A stretch of DNA of 64,000 nucleotides, taken from Rhodoferax sp. Lineage in GTDB: Bacteria; Pseudomonadota; Gammaproteobacteria; Burkholderiales; Burkholderiaceae_C. The position numbers and the translations under genes were made by a program. The notes under the pieces are model-generated. The model saw only the letters and a program-made list of their open reading frames with translations, was not told the DNA's origin and did not search any database. Location: NCBI RefSeq assembly GCF_010365055.1, contig NZ_JAAFHA010000007.1, positions 1 to 64,000 on the forward strand, written 5' to 3'. Shown in pieces: positions 28,878-38,901 of the stretch (position 1 is its first letter; each line of letters starts with the position of its first letter).

Positions 28878-30151
28878 TGCAATTTAAATTACCCATTGAA
28901 TCTGCCGCACCCAAAGCGCGGCAATCCCGTCAGGCGAGGGTCGTCTGGAATTCACGGGTGATCACCGTCGGCGGTGACGCTCCAGTGCGGATTCAATCCA
29001 TGACCAACACCGACACCGTCGATGTCATTGGCACAGCGATTCAGGTCAAGGAGTTGGTGCGCGCCGGTTCTGAAATGGTCCGTCTGACTGTCAATACGCC
29101 CGAAGCAGCGCAGGCCGTGCCGCACATTCGCGAGCAACTTGACCGCATGGAAATTGATGTTCCCCTGATTGGCGATTTTCATTACAACGGCCACCGACTG
29201 CTGACTGACTATCCAGCCTGCGCGCAGGCCTTGTCCAAGTACCGGATCAACCCAGGCAACGTCGGCAAGGGCGACAAGCGCGACAGGCAATTTGGGCTAA
29301 TGATAGAAGCAGCGATGCGCTGGGACAAGCCGATTCGTATCGGCGTGAACTGGGGTAGCCTGGATCAGGAGTTGCTGGCGAGCCTGATGGACGAGAACAG
29401 TCGTCGTCCCGAGCCCTGGGGTGCCAAGCCGGTGATGTATGAAGCCTTGATTACGTCCGCGGTCGAGTCGGCCCGACATGCCGTCAACATGGGCATGGAT
29501 GCAAGCCAGATCATCCTGTCGTGCAAGGTCAGTGGGGTACAGGATCTGATTTCCGTTTACCGTGAACTGGCCAAACGCTGCGACTACCCGCTTCATTTGG
29601 GTTTGACCGAAGCTGGCATGGGCACCAAAGGTGCCGTGGCCTCTGCCACCGCGCTTTCCATTTTATTGCAGGAGGGCATCGGCGACACCATTCGCGTGTC
29701 CTTGACGCCGCAGCCGGGCGAATCCCGAACGCAGGAAGTCGTGATTGCGGCTGAGATTTTGCAGGCGCTGGAGCTCCGGTCATTTGTCCCCAGTGTCACG
29801 GCCTGTCCTGGTTGTGGCCGCACCACCAGCACGACGTTTCAGGAACTCACACAGCAGATTGAAGGCTATCTGCGGGCCCAAATGCCCGTCTGGCGTGACA
29901 AATATCCGGGCGTGGAAAAGCTCAAGGTGGCGGTCATGGGTTGTATCGTGAATGGACCGGGGGAAAGCAAGCAAGCCGACATTGGCATCAGTTTGCCCGG
30001 TACGGGGGAAGCCCCTGCCGCGCCGGTCTTCATTGATGGAGAAAAGCGCCTGACCTTGCGCGGCGACGCTATTGCCCAAGAATTTCAACAGATAGTTGAG
30101 ACCTATGTTGAAAAGCGATTTGGTGTGCAAACCGCAACTGAATCGTCTTGA
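28877..30151 (+). CDS. ispG: (E)-4-hydroxy-3-methylbut-2-enyl-diphosphate synthase IspG
   Basis: A 424-aa [4Fe-4S] enzyme of the MEP isoprenoid pathway that converts MEcPP to HMBPP. N-terminal [13 protein letters not shown] starts the TIM barrel. The C-terminal cluster cysteines are in TACPGCGRT and [19 protein letters not shown]. The length matches the longer beta-proteobacterial form with a central insert. The start is GTG at 28877, preceded by GAGGTGA; it overlaps the rodZ stop by one base. It is translationally linked to hisS, which begins shortly after. Confidence 0.96.
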   Translation: MQFKLPIESAAPKARQSRQARVVWNSRVITVGGDAPVRIQSMTNTDTVDVIGTAIQVKELVRAGSEMVRLTVNTPEAAQAVPHIREQLDRMEIDVPLIGDFHYNGHRLLTDYPACAQALSKYRINPGNVGKGDKRDRQFGLMIEAAMRWDKPIRIGVNWGSLDQELLASLMDENSRRPEPWGAKPVMYEALITSAVESARHAVNMGMDASQIILSCKVSGVQDLISVYRELAKRCDYPLHLGLTEAGMGTKGAVASATALSILLQEGIGDTIRVSLTPQPGESRTQEVVIAAEILQALELRSFVPSVTACPGCGRTTSTTFQELTQQIEGYLRAQMPVWRDKYPGVEKLKVAVMGCIVNGPGESKQADIGISLPGTGEAPAAPVFIDGEKRLTLRGDAIAQEFQQIVETYVEKRFGVQTATESS

Positions 30152-30159
30152 TTGAACCC

Positions 30160-31473
30160 ATGAGTAATAAAGAGATTACAGCGAAATCAGAGAAGTTGAC
30201 GGCCATCAAGGGCATGAACGATGTGTTGCCACCAGATTCTGCTGCTGTCGAGTGGCTGGAAGCCAAGGTGCGGGCCTTGATGGCGTGCTACGCGTACCGC
30301 AACATTCGCACGCCCATTGTGGAGCGCACGCCACTGTTCATTCGCGGCTTGGGTGAAGTCACTGATATCGTCGAAAAAGAGATGTATTCCTTCGAGGACA
30401 GTCTCAATGGGGATCTGTTGACGCTACGACCTGAAGCAACTGCCGGTGTGGTGCGTGCAGTGGTGGAGCATTCCATGCTTTACGACGGCGGAAAGCGGCT
30501 GTATTACATCGGCCCGATGTTTCGCCATGAGCGACCCCAACGTGGTCGCTATCGGCAGTTTGATCAAATTGGCGCCGAGGCTCTTGGGTTCTCTGGCCCC
30601 GAGGTGGATGCAGAACTAATTTTGCTGGCCGTGGCGCTGTGGAGGGATTTGGGTTTGATAGACGTTCAACTCGAACTCAACAGTCTGGGTCAGCCGCACG
30701 AGCGCCTTGCGCACCGGCAAGCGTTGATTGACCACTTTGAGCGCCACGCGGATGTGCTCGATGAAGATGCCAGGCGCCGCCTCTACAGCAACCCGCTTCG
30801 GATTCTCGACACGAAAAACCCGGCCATGCAAGCCGTGGTCGAGTCGGCACCCAGCCCGCTTGACTTCTTGGGCGAGGCGTCACTCGCCCACTTCAATACA
30901 TTGAAGACCATTTTGGATGCCAACGGCGTTGCCTACATTGTCAATCCACGCCTGGTTCGCGGCATGGATTACTACAACCTCACGGTATTCGAATTCACGA
31001 CCGATCGCCTGGGTTCCCAGGGAACGGTATGTGCCGGTGGTCGCTATGACTATTTGATCGAGCAACTGGGCGGCAAGCCTGCACCGGCGGTCGGCTGGGC
31101 TCTAGGCGTTGATCGGGTGCTTGAGCTAATCCGGGAACAGGGCTTGGGCTGTGTCCTGCCACCGCTCGATGCCTATGCCATCGTGCCTGATGTTGAGGCT
31201 CTGCCTGTGGTACTGCGGACACTGCAAACGCTGCGGACGGCAGGAGTCAGCGTTCAGATGCACACCAGCTCGGGTGACGGGATGGGCAGCATGAAATCCC
31301 AATTCAAGCGCGCTGATGGCAGTGGCGCGCGGTTTGCACTTATTTTTGGTGCCGATGAAATGGCCAAGAACCTGGTCACAGTTAAATCACTGCGTGATGG
31401 CAGTGGCGCGCAAGTCAGCCAATCGTTGACAGACGTGCTGGGCTGGTCATCCACCCTACAATCACAGGCTTAA
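30160..31473 (+). CDS. hisS: Histidyl-tRNA synthetase
   Basis: A 437-aa class II aminoacyl-tRNA synthetase that charges tRNA-His. Motif 1 is in [23 protein letters not shown]; motif 2 is [17 protein letters not shown]. The histidine-specific peptides are [18 protein letters not shown] and [12 protein letters not shown], and the C-terminal anticodon domain ends with [15 protein letters not shown]. The ATG at 30160 is preferred over a TTG at 30148 that overlaps the ispG stop. A paralogue lacking the anticodon domain, hisZ, lies about 9 kb downstream in the same cluster. Confidence 0.97.
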   Translation: MSNKEITAKSEKLTAIKGMNDVLPPDSAAVEWLEAKVRALMACYAYRNIRTPIVERTPLFIRGLGEVTDIVEKEMYSFEDSLNGDLLTLRPEATAGVVRAVVEHSMLYDGGKRLYYIGPMFRHERPQRGRYRQFDQIGAEALGFSGPEVDAELILLAVALWRDLGLIDVQLELNSLGQPHERLAHRQALIDHFERHADVLDEDARRRLYSNPLRILDTKNPAMQAVVESAPSPLDFLGEASLAHFNTLKTILDANGVAYIVNPRLVRGMDYYNLTVFEFTTDRLGSQGTVCAGGRYDYLIEQLGGKPAPAVGWALGVDRVLELIREQGLGCVLPPLDAYAIVPDVEALPVVLRTLQTLRTAGVSVQMHTSSGDGMGSMKSQFKRADGSGARFALIFGADEMAKNLVTVKSLRDGSGAQVSQSLTDVLGWSSTLQSQA

Positions 31474-31485
31474 CCAAAATATCTC

Positions 31486-32208
31486 ATGGCAAAACAATTA
31501 GATCTCGAAGAACAAGAGCAACTTGATGAACTCAAGCATTTTTGGAAGTCCTACGGTAATGCGATTACCTGGGCTCTGATTGTGGTGTTGGGCGCGTTTG
31601 CCAGCTGGAATTTCTACCAGTATTGGCAGCGCAGTCAGGCCACGCAGGCAGCTGCCATGTTTGACGAAGTCGAGCGTGTCGTGACGGCGGCAGATGCCGC
31701 AAAAATTGACCGGGCTTTTGCGGACATGAAAGACCGCTTTGCAGCAACCACTTATGCGCATCAAGCCGGGCTTCTGGTCGCCAAGCATTATTACGATGTG
31801 GGCAATGTGGATGCGGCCAAGTCGGCATTGACTTGGGTCGTGGACAAGAGTTCGGATCCCGGCTATCAAGCCGTTGCAAAGTTGCGACTCGCCGGCTTGT
31901 TGATGGACTCAAAAGCTTTTGACGAGGCATTGACACAACTGAGTGGATCTTTCCCGGCCAGCTTCGAAGCACTGGTGGCAGATCGCAAAGGTGACATCCT
32001 GTTGCTGCAAGGCAAGAAGCAAGAGGCGATTGCGGAATACGAAAAGGCGTTCAAGAGTTTTGATCAGCGTACCGAGTACCGGCGCTTGGTGGAAGTCAAA
32101 TTGAACTCGCTCGGGGTTGATCCTTTCGCGGGCAGTCCTGCAGCGGGGTCGACAAATGCTGACGCTGGGCCTGTGGCTAACGCACCGATATCGGAAGGGA
32201 CAAAGTGA
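31486..32208 (+). CDS. yfgM: YfgM-family TPR inner-membrane protein
   Basis: A 240-aa member of the YfgM/UPF0070 family. A cytoplasmic N-terminus with acidic residues (DLEEQEQLDELKHFWKSYGN) precedes one membrane helix (AITWALIVVLGAFASWNFYQ). A periplasmic TPR-like domain follows, through about residue 205, with a flexible tail. In E. coli YfgM associates with the Sec translocon and periplasmic chaperones. The gene lies between hisS and bamB, the conserved order hisS-yfgM-bamB-der. The GTG of bamB overlaps its stop codon by four bases. Confidence 0.9.
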   Translation: MAKQLDLEEQEQLDELKHFWKSYGNAITWALIVVLGAFASWNFYQYWQRSQATQAAAMFDEVERVVTAADAAKIDRAFADMKDRFAATTYAHQAGLLVAKHYYDVGNVDAAKSALTWVVDKSSDPGYQAVAKLRLAGLLMDSKAFDEALTQLSGSFPASFEALVADRKGDILLLQGKKQEAIAEYEKAFKSFDQRTEYRRLVEVKLNSLGVDPFAGSPAAGSTNADAGPVANAPISEGTK

Positions 32209-33344
32209 AGTTTGATGTTCTATTGACTGCGGCCGCCAAGTTCGCCGCATGCACAGTCATGGTGGGTTCACTCATCGGTTGTTCAAGCACGCCAGATAAA
32301 CCCAAACCAGCCGAGTTGGCGCCCAACGCGGGTCTGTTGGGCGTACGCCTGGCATGGACCTCGAAAGTGGGGGTCGTCGACTTCCCGCTGGATGTCAAAG
32401 TTGACGACGGCGCCGTGGCGGTGGCCAGTTCGGATGGCGTTGTGGCCTCATTCGACGCTCGCACGGGCGCAGACCTATGGCGCACGAATATCGGTAGCCA
32501 AATCGCAGCGGGCGTGGGAAGCGATGGCAAATTTGCCGCCGTGGTGACGCGTGGAAACGAGTTGGTCACGTTGGATGGTGGACGTGAGATTTGGCGTCAA
32601 AAGCTATCGGCCCAAGGCTTTACGGCACCGCTGGTGGCGGGCGGGCGCGTCTTTATTTTGGCCGCTGATCGTTCGATTACGGCTTTTGATGGTCTGTCGG
32701 GGCGCAAACTCTGGGTTCAGCAACGCCCCAGCGAGTCCTTGGTGCTGCGTCAAGCAGGTGTCTTGCTGGCCGTGGGCGATACGCTGGTGGCTGGCTTGTC
32801 GGGACGACTGGTCGGTATCAGTCCCGCGAATGGCGCCATTCTGTGGGAAGCCCCCATTGCCTCACCGCGCGGCACCAACGATATTGAGAGGTTGGTAGAT
32901 TTGGTGGGACGTGTCAGTCGCGATGGCGATGTGGTTTGCGCGCGTGCCTTCCAGGCGGCAGTTGGATGTGTCAATGCATCACGTGGCACCTTGGTTTGGA
33001 CCAAGCCAGCGTTGGGTCATGTGGGCATTCATGGGGATGACAAACAAGTCTACGGCGTTGAAAGTGACGGCAAAGTCATGGCGTGGCGACGTATCGACGG
33101 TGAGCGTGTCTGGGTGTCTGAACGTCTGCGCTATCGCAGTCTGACGGCCCCGCTGGTTGTGGGGCGTTCGGTTGCTGTGGGCGACGATGCGGGCCTTGTT
33201 CATTTGCTCTCCCGTGAAGACGGCTCTGCCCTGACGCGCGTCGCGACCGATGGTTCAGCCGTGGTTGCTGCACCGGTGCTGGCTGCGGGCACGCTAGTCG
33301 TCGTCACTCGCAGTGGTGGCGTTTTCGGTTTTGTGCCTGAGTGA
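32205..33344 (+). CDS. bamB: Outer-membrane assembly lipoprotein BamB
   Basis: A 379-aa lipoprotein of the BAM complex with an eight-bladed PQQ-type beta-propeller. The lipobox lies in SLIGCSST. Repeated propeller strands are visible, for example VASFDARTGADLWRTNIG, ITAFDGLSGRKLWVQQ, VGISPANGAILWEAP and VMAWRRIDGERVWV. The start is GTG at 32205, inside the yfgM stop (GTGA), with GAAGGGA upstream. It is followed by der after 32 bases. Two BAM lipoproteins, bamD and bamB, are thus present in the window, 11 kb apart. Confidence 0.95.
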   Translation: MKFDVLLTAAAKFAACTVMVGSLIGCSSTPDKPKPAELAPNAGLLGVRLAWTSKVGVVDFPLDVKVDDGAVAVASSDGVVASFDARTGADLWRTNIGSQIAAGVGSDGKFAAVVTRGNELVTLDGGREIWRQKLSAQGFTAPLVAGGRVFILAADRSITAFDGLSGRKLWVQQRPSESLVLRQAGVLLAVGDTLVAGLSGRLVGISPANGAILWEAPIASPRGTNDIERLVDLVGRVSRDGDVVCARAFQAAVGCVNASRGTLVWTKPALGHVGIHGDDKQVYGVESDGKVMAWRRIDGERVWVSERLRYRSLTAPLVVGRSVAVGDDAGLVHLLSREDGSALTRVATDGSAVVAAPVLAAGTLVVVTRSGGVFGFVPE

Positions 33345-33376
33345 CTGGGTAGTTAGTAGCGGTCGGATTCCATAAA

Positions 33377-34720
33377 ATGAAACCTGTATTGGCCCTGGTC
33401 GGCCGCCCCAATGTGGGCAAATCGACCCTGTTTAACCGGCTGACCAAGTCGCGGGACGCCATCGTGGCGGATTTCGCCGGACTGACGCGTGACCGTCATT
33501 ACGGGAACGCGAAGCAGGGCAAGCACGAGTTCATTGTCATCGACACCGGTGGTTTCGAGCCCGATGCTGCCAGCGGCATCTTTAAGGAAATGGCAAAGCA
33601 GACAACGCAGGCCGTGGCCGAAGCCGATGTGGTGATTTTTGTTGTGGATGCGCGGGAAGGTATTTCGGCGCAAGACCATGAGATCGCCAAGTATCTTCGC
33701 CGCCTTGGCAAGCCCTGTGTGCTGGCGGCCAACAAGGCCGAGGGCCTGCTGGCAGGCGCCCAGTTGGTTGAATTCTTTGAGTTGGGTCTTGGTGAGGTCC
33801 ATGCGGTCTCTGCGGCGCACGGCCAGGGTATTCGCACGCTGGTGGATTTGGCCCTGGCGCCGCTTCATTTGGAAGAAGTGGACGACGCTGATGAGCAACA
33901 CGACCCTGGTGTCATCAAGTTGGCCGTGGCCGGTCGCCCCAATGTCGGCAAGTCAACCTTGATCAATACCTGGCTGGGCGAAGAGCGCCTGGTGGCATTT
34001 GATTTGCCAGGGACAACGCGGGATGCGATTTCTGTGCCCTTTGAGCGCAATGGCCAAAAGTTTGAACTGGTGGATACCGCCGGCCTGCGGCGTCGGGGGA
34101 AAGTATTCGAGGCCATTGAGAAATTCTCGGTCGTCAAAACCCTGCAAGCCATTGAGTCATCCAACGTTGTATTGTTGTTAATTGATGCCACGCAGGGCGT
34201 GACAGATCAGGACGCTCATATTGCCGGCTACATTCTTGAAAATGGCCGGGCAGTGGTGCTCGCGGTGAATAAATGGGATGCAGTGGATGAATACCAGCGC
34301 GAACTTGTCAAACGCTCAATTGAGACCCGTTTGCCGTTCTTGAAATTTGCCACCATGCACTTGATATCGGCCACAAAAAGGCAAGGGCTGGGGCCGCTTT
34401 GGGCGTCTATTGCACAAGCCTATAAGGCGGCCAACTGCAAAATGTCGACACCGATATTGACGCGTCTGTTGTTGGAGGCGGTTCAGTTTCAAAGCCCCAA
34501 ACGTTCAGGCATGTTTCGCCCGAAGCTGCGCTACGCCCACCAGGGCGGCATGAACCCGCCGGTGATTATCATTCATGGTAATTCGCTGGAGCATGTGACC
34601 GATGCCTATAAGCGTTTTCTGGAAGGACGTTTCCGCAAAGAATTTGACCTGGTCGGCACACCGATGCGCATCGAGTTCAAATCATCAAGCAATCCCTACG
34701 CAGACAGAGCCTCCGCTTAA
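33377..34720 (+). CDS. der: Ribosome-assembly GTPase Der (EngA)
   Basis: A 447-aa GTPase with two tandem G domains, required for maturation of the 50S subunit. The first P-loop, [14 protein letters not shown], is near residue 9, and the second, [17 protein letters not shown], is near residue 184. G3 motifs are DTGGFE and DTAGLRR; G4 motifs are NKAE and NKWD. The C-terminal KH-like domain ends with NPYADRASA. Length and layout are normal. It continues the hisS-yfgM-bamB-der cluster. The stop codon lies within a large nested hairpin region that precedes hfq. Confidence 0.97.
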   Translation: MKPVLALVGRPNVGKSTLFNRLTKSRDAIVADFAGLTRDRHYGNAKQGKHEFIVIDTGGFEPDAASGIFKEMAKQTTQAVAEADVVIFVVDAREGISAQDHEIAKYLRRLGKPCVLAANKAEGLLAGAQLVEFFELGLGEVHAVSAAHGQGIRTLVDLALAPLHLEEVDDADEQHDPGVIKLAVAGRPNVGKSTLINTWLGEERLVAFDLPGTTRDAISVPFERNGQKFELVDTAGLRRRGKVFEAIEKFSVVKTLQAIESSNVVLLLIDATQGVTDQDAHIAGYILENGRAVVLAVNKWDAVDEYQRELVKRSIETRLPFLKFATMHLISATKRQGLGPLWASIAQAYKAANCKMSTPILTRLLLEAVQFQSPKRSGMFRPKLRYAHQGGMNPPVIIIHGNSLEHVTDAYKRFLEGRFRKEFDLVGTPMRIEFKSSSNPYADRASA

Positions 34721-34794
34721 ATACTGGCAGGTCGGGCTGTCTTTCTACGAACCCAGATTCGGTCTTCGTCTGCTCGCGGAGCAGACAAGCGGAG
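34711..34794 (+). promoter_or_regulatory. Nested hairpins between der and hfq
   Basis: An 8-bp perfect hairpin, GTCTGCTC/GAGCAGAC, lies at 34768-34786 with a 3-base loop. It is enclosed by CTCCGCTT (34711-34718, covering the der stop codon) and AAGCGGAG (34787-34794), also a perfect 8-base pair. No T-run follows. The structure may act as a weak terminator of the der transcript or as part of the hfq leader. The sequence from 34795 to 34889 up to the hfq start holds no gene and no promoter I can place with confidence. Confidence 0.55.
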
Positions 34795-34889
34795 CCCAAT
34801 TCATTGTGGGTTTATGGTTTTCCGTCCAGCGGTAGCGACTTGCTGTGTTATCGTCAATACTTCTTTAATTTTTGAACACGGAGAATATC

Positions 34890-35138
34890 GTGAGCAACAA
34901 AGGTCAGTTACTCCAGGACCCTTTTCTCAATGCATTGCGTCGAGAACATGTACCTGTTTCCATCTATCTGGTCAACGGAATCAAGCTGCAAGGTCAGATT
35001 GAATCTTTTGACCAGTATGTCGTGTTGCTGCGCAACACGGTCACGCAAATGGTTTACAAACACGCGATTTCCACCATCGTGCCGGGGCGTGCTGTGAATT
35101 TCTCAACCGGTGAGGGTGACGAACCTGCAGCCGCCTGA
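34890..35138 (+). CDS. hfq: RNA-binding protein Hfq
   Basis: An 82-aa Sm-like RNA chaperone, hexameric in the family, that pairs small RNAs with mRNAs. Sm1 ([20 protein letters not shown]) and Sm2 ([10 protein letters not shown]) are intact, and the N-terminal [19 protein letters not shown] is nearly invariant. The start is GTG at 34890, preceded by GGAGA six bases upstream; the upstream ATG/TTG possibilities add residues not found in Hfq. Its 3' end overlaps hflX by 29 bases. The order hfq-hflX-hflK-hflC is the classic proteobacterial cluster. Confidence 0.97.
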   Translation: MSNKGQLLQDPFLNALRREHVPVSIYLVNGIKLQGQIESFDQYVVLLRNTVTQMVYKHAISTIVPGRAVNFSTGEGDEPAAA

Positions 35139-36264
35139 TCGTCAGTCTGCCCCGACCCTGCTGGTCGGGGTCGATTTCGGACACCCCAATTTTGATTCTG
35201 AGCTCGCCGAGCTGGGCTTGCTGGCGCAGACGGCAGGACTGAACCCGGTCGCCCGGATCACCTGCAAACGCAAAGCGCCCGATGCTGCCTTGTTTGTGGG
35301 CAGTGGCAAAGCCGACGAAATCAAATTGCTGGCCACCCAGTCTGGCTCGGTTGAGGTGCTTTTTGACCAGAGTCTGAGCCCGGCGCAGCAGCGCAACCTC
35401 GAACGTCATCTTGAGCTGCCGGTGAACGATCGCACGCTGCTGATTCTTGAGATATTTGGCCAGAGGGCGCGCAGTCACGAAGGTAAGCTTCAGGTCGAAT
35501 TGGCACGAATGCAATACCTGAGCACACGCTTGGTGCGCCGCTGGTCGCATCTTGAACGTCAGAGCGGCGGCATTGGCATGCGCGGTGGGCCCGGTGAGAG
35601 TCAGATCGAACTGGATCGCCGGATGATTGGCGACAACATCAAGAAGATCAAAGAGCGTTTGCTCAAGGTCAAGAAACAGCGGCAGACGCAAAGGCGGCAG
35701 CGCGAGCGCCGTGATGCCTTCAACATTTCCCTGGTCGGGTACACCAACGCCGGAAAGTCCACACTGTTCAATGCCTTGGTCAAGGCCAGGGCGTACACGG
35801 CAGATCAGCTGTTTGCGACCCTTGATACCACCACGCGTCAGTTGTATCTGGGTGAGGCCGGACGTTCAGTGTCGCTGTCAGACACCGTGGGGTTCATCAG
35901 GGACCTGCCGCACGGTCTGATTGATGCATTTCAGGCGACACTACAAGAGGCGGTCGATGCTGACTTGCTGCTGCATGTGGTCGATGCCGCCAGTCCTCAA
36001 TTTCTGGAGCAAATAGCCGAGGTGCAGCGTGTGCTGGGTGAAATTGGCGCAGCTGATATTCCGCAGATATTGGTTTTCAACAAGCTTGACGCCATTGACC
36101 CGGCACAGCGTCCATGGCAGCTGGAAGATATTTTTGATTTGAACGGGGTGCCAACGCCGCGTGTATTTTTGAGTGCCAAAAATGGTGAGGGTGTTGCCAC
36201 GCTGCGCCAGCAGCTGGCGCGCACGGCGAGCATGGGCGCCTTGCCGGAAACCGGTGCTGCGTAA
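35110..36264 (+). CDS. hflX: Ribosome-associated GTPase HflX
   Basis: A 384-aa GTPase that binds and splits ribosomes under stress in E. coli. The N-terminal HflX domain carries [11 protein letters not shown] and the Gly-rich [19 protein letters not shown]. The G domain begins with the P-loop [15 protein letters not shown], then [18 protein letters not shown] (G3), NKLD (G4) and LSAK (G5). GTG at 35110 starts the reading frame 29 bases within hfq; the GTG two codons later (35116) is also possible. The overlap with hfq implies translational coupling. The protein ends before the hflK start by about 70 bases. Confidence 0.94.
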   Translation: MRVTNLQPPDRQSAPTLLVGVDFGHPNFDSELAELGLLAQTAGLNPVARITCKRKAPDAALFVGSGKADEIKLLATQSGSVEVLFDQSLSPAQQRNLERHLELPVNDRTLLILEIFGQRARSHEGKLQVELARMQYLSTRLVRRWSHLERQSGGIGMRGGPGESQIELDRRMIGDNIKKIKERLLKVKKQRQTQRRQRERRDAFNISLVGYTNAGKSTLFNALVKARAYTADQLFATLDTTTRQLYLGEAGRSVSLSDTVGFIRDLPHGLIDAFQATLQEAVDADLLLHVVDAASPQFLEQIAEVQRVLGEIGAADIPQILVFNKLDAIDPAQRPWQLEDIFDLNGVPTPRVFLSAKNGEGVATLRQQLARTASMGALPETGAA

Positions 36265-36334
36265 TTCCCTGAATGTCATGAGGTGGCCGGTGAATTGGTC
36301 ACAATGGGTTAACGATACTCGAGAGAACTTTGAG

Positions 36335-37729
36335 ATGAAACTTCATTCACACACCTTGCGCTGGGCCCTTTGGCCTGAGCGAATTCGGGGGATGTTTAAT
36401 CTGAATGACCCCAGATGGGGGCGCGGTGATGACAAACCGACGGACGCGGGCGACCCCGGCGCCGAGCCAGAACGCCAAGACACCAAAGCACCCGATACGC
36501 CTCCCAGAAATGACAACCAGCGCGGTCAGAAGCGCGGCCCTAACCAGGGCCCGCCAGACCTCGACGAGTTGTGGCGCGATTTCAATCGTAAATTGGGCGG
36601 CTTGTTTGGCAATGTGAAAAACCCGATCCGTGGCGGTGCGGGTGGCGGCATGGGGGGCAATGGCTCCGGTGGCGGTTTTCAGCCTGACATGAAGAGCGCC
36701 GGGATAGGCGTTGGCTTGATTGTTGGCGTGGTACTGCTGATCTGGCTGGGAACCGGCTTCTTCATTGTGCAAGAAGGTCAGCAAGCGGTGATCACCCAGT
36801 TTGGCAAATACCGATCTTCGGTAGGCGCCGGCTTTAATTGGCGTCTGCCTTACCCGATTCAACGGCATGAACTGGTTTTTGTGACCCAGATTCGCTCGGT
36901 GGATGTCGGGCGCGACACGATCATCAAGGCCACCGGCCTGCGAGAGTCTGCGATGTTGACCCAAGATGAAAACATTGTCGAAATCAAATTTGCAGTCCAG
37001 TACCGACTCAATGATGCACGCGCCTTCCTGTTTGAAAGCAAGGATCCGACTGCAGCCGTGGTCCAGGCAGCGGAGACTTCGGTGCGTGAAGTGGTTGGCA
37101 AAATGCGCATGGACAGTGCCTTGTCTGAAGAGCGCGACCAGATCGCGCCGCGCGTGCGCGCCATGATGCAGAATATTCTCGACCGGTATAAGGTCGGCAT
37201 TGAAGTAGTTGGCATCAACTTGCAGCAAGGGGGTGTACGTCCACCTGAGCAGGTGCAGGCCGCTTTTGATGATGTGCTCAAAGCCGGCCAAGAGCGCGAA
37301 CGGGCCAAGAATGAAGCCCAAGCTTATGCCAACGACGTGGTGCCACGGGCCATCGGTTCTGCCTCACGACTGAAGGAGGAGGCGGATGCATACAAGGCAA
37401 GAATTGTGGCGCAGGCACAAGGTGACGCGCAGCGTTTCCGCTCAGTCCTGACGGAGTATCAAAAAGCACCACAGGTCACACGCGACCGCATGTATGTGGA
37501 CACCATGCAGCAGATATACAGCAGCGTCACCAAGGTCATGATTGACTCGCGACAGGGTTCCAACTTGCTGTACCTGCCACTCGACAAGATCGTCCAGATG
37601 ACGGGGCAGGGCGCCGATGCAGCTGTGTCGGCGGTGCCTGTGACCGTACCAGGGAACTCGTCAGCCGTTCCTACCCTTGATGCGCGTGCCCGGGATGCTG
37701 CCCGTTCCCGTGAACGTGATACCCGCTAG
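36335..37729 (+). CDS. hflK: FtsH-protease modulator HflK
   Basis: A 464-aa SPFH membrane protein that, with HflC, forms a large periplasmic cage around the FtsH protease. The cytoplasmic N-terminus is Pro/Gly-rich, with FNLNDPRWGRGDDKPT. A membrane helix lies near LIVGVVLLIWLGTGFFIV, followed by the SPFH domain (VQEGQQAVITQFGKY...). The C-terminal part includes the helical segment ERERAKNEAQAYANDVVPRA. Starts at 36335 (MKLHSH, purine-rich upstream) or 36392 (MFNLND, GGGG directly upstream) are both plausible; I give the longer. A much longer in-frame ORF starting at 36173 is rejected because it runs through hflX. Confidence 0.93.
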   Translation: MKLHSHTLRWALWPERIRGMFNLNDPRWGRGDDKPTDAGDPGAEPERQDTKAPDTPPRNDNQRGQKRGPNQGPPDLDELWRDFNRKLGGLFGNVKNPIRGGAGGGMGGNGSGGGFQPDMKSAGIGVGLIVGVVLLIWLGTGFFIVQEGQQAVITQFGKYRSSVGAGFNWRLPYPIQRHELVFVTQIRSVDVGRDTIIKATGLRESAMLTQDENIVEIKFAVQYRLNDARAFLFESKDPTAAVVQAAETSVREVVGKMRMDSALSEERDQIAPRVRAMMQNILDRYKVGIEVVGINLQQGGVRPPEQVQAAFDDVLKAGQERERAKNEAQAYANDVVPRAIGSASRLKEEADAYKARIVAQAQGDAQRFRSVLTEYQKAPQVTRDRMYVDTMQQIYSSVTKVMIDSRQGSNLLYLPLDKIVQMTGQGADAAVSAVPVTVPGNSSAVPTLDARARDAARSRERDTR

Positions 37730-37738
37730 GAGCTCCGC

Positions 37739-38638
37739 ATGAACAGACTAGGCCTTATTTTTTCCACTTTTCTGGTGGCGCTGGCGCTTGCCAGTTCGAT
37801 GCTGTTTGTTGTGGATCAGCGGCAGTTCGGTATCTTGTACGCCTTGGGGCAGATCAAGGAAGTCATTACCGAGCCGGGTCTTAACTTCAAGCTGCCGCCA
37901 CCCTTTCAAAATGTTTCGTACATTGACAAGCGCTTGTTGACCCTGGACAGCACCGACAACGAACCTATGCTGACGGCGGAGAAGCAGCGCGTTGTGATTG
38001 ATTGGTATGTGCGCTGGCGCATTTCAGAGCCGACTGAATACATCCGAAATGTTGGCACGAACGAATCGGCTGGCGCCAGTCAGCTTAATCGTGTCGTGCG
38101 CAATGCCTTTCAGGAAGAAATCAACAAACGCACTGTGAAGGAATTGCTGTCAGACAAGCGCGAGGCATTGATGACAGATGTCAAGAGCCAGGTGCTCGCT
38201 GAGGTGCGTGGTGCCAAACCCTGGGGTGTGGATGTGATCGATGTGCGCATCACACGTGTCGACTACGTTGATGCGATTACCGAATCAGTTTACCGGCGCA
38301 TGGAAGCCGAGCGTAAACGGGTGGCCAATGAATTGCGTTCAACCGGCGCGGCCGAGGGTGAAAAGATTCGCGCCGACGCCGATCGTCAGCGCGAAATCAC
38401 GGTGGCCAACGCTTATCGTGACGCGCAGAAGATCAAGGGCGAGGGCGATGCCGAGGCTGCCGGCGTCTACGCAGAATCGTTTGGGCGCGATCCGCAGTTT
38501 GCGAAGTTCTATCGCAGTCTGGATGCCTACAAAGCGAGTTTCAACAAGAAGAGCGATGTGATGGTGGTCGACCCTGCCAGCTCTGAGTTTTTCAAAGACT
38601 TCCGTGGCAATGCCGCCCCCGCAGCAGGCAAGAAGTGA
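37739..38638 (+). CDS. hflC: FtsH-protease modulator HflC
   Basis: A 299-aa SPFH-domain partner of HflK. A single N-terminal membrane anchor (LIFSTFLVALALASSMLFVV) is followed by the SPFH domain (DQRQFGILYALGQIKEV) and a helical C-terminus (SVYRRMEAERKRVANELRST, ANAYRDAQKIKGEGDAEAAG). The start has an AGGAG site eight bases upstream, and the gene begins ten bases after hflK. The HflKC pair modulates turnover of membrane substrates by FtsH. The pair is in the standard hflX-hflK-hflC order. Confidence 0.95.
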   Translation: MNRLGLIFSTFLVALALASSMLFVVDQRQFGILYALGQIKEVITEPGLNFKLPPPFQNVSYIDKRLLTLDSTDNEPMLTAEKQRVVIDWYVRWRISEPTEYIRNVGTNESAGASQLNRVVRNAFQEEINKRTVKELLSDKREALMTDVKSQVLAEVRGAKPWGVDVIDVRITRVDYVDAITESVYRRMEAERKRVANELRSTGAAEGEKIRADADRQREITVANAYRDAQKIKGEGDAEAAGVYAESFGRDPQFAKFYRSLDAYKASFNKKSDVMVVDPASSEFFKDFRGNAAPAAGKK

Positions 38639-38655
38639 GATAAGAAGAAGCCAGT

Positions 38656-38844
38656 TTGAATGCTGACACTTTCTGGCTGGCCATGGCCCTCGTTCTGGTG
38701 ATCGAGGGCTTTTTTCCGTTTGTATCTCCGGCACGCTGGCGCCAGATGTTTCTGCAGATTCTTCAATTGAGCGACGGCCAGCTGCGTTTTTTCGGCTTAT
38801 GCACCCTATTCTCCGGTGCACTGCTCATTTGCTGGCTGCTGTGA
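38656..38844 (+). CDS. DUF2065 small membrane protein (YjeT-like)
   Basis: A 62-aa hydrophobic protein that matches the DUF2065/YjeT family, which is often found directly after hflC. It has two probable helices, FWLAMALVLVIEGFFPFV and a C-terminal FGLCTLFSGALLICWLL, joined by a short hydrophilic stretch (RWRQMFLQIL). The start is TTG at 38656, giving MNADTFWLAM; no in-frame ATG exists nearby. The upstream AAGAAGAAG is a weak ribosome-binding site. Its function is unknown; the location suggests membrane-associated work with HflKC. It lies 17 bases after hflC. Confidence 0.85.
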   Translation: MNADTFWLAMALVLVIEGFFPFVSPARWRQMFLQILQLSDGQLRFFGLCTLFSGALLICWLL

Positions 38845-38901
38845 CCGATTCTGGTCCCATAGCCCGGTAAAATCACCTTTTTAACAGCTCCCCAAAATCA
38901 C

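Noticed and set aside
36173-36334. An upstream extension of hflK
   Set aside because: It overlaps the 3' end of hflX, and the added residues do not match HflK; the start at 36335 or 36392 is used.
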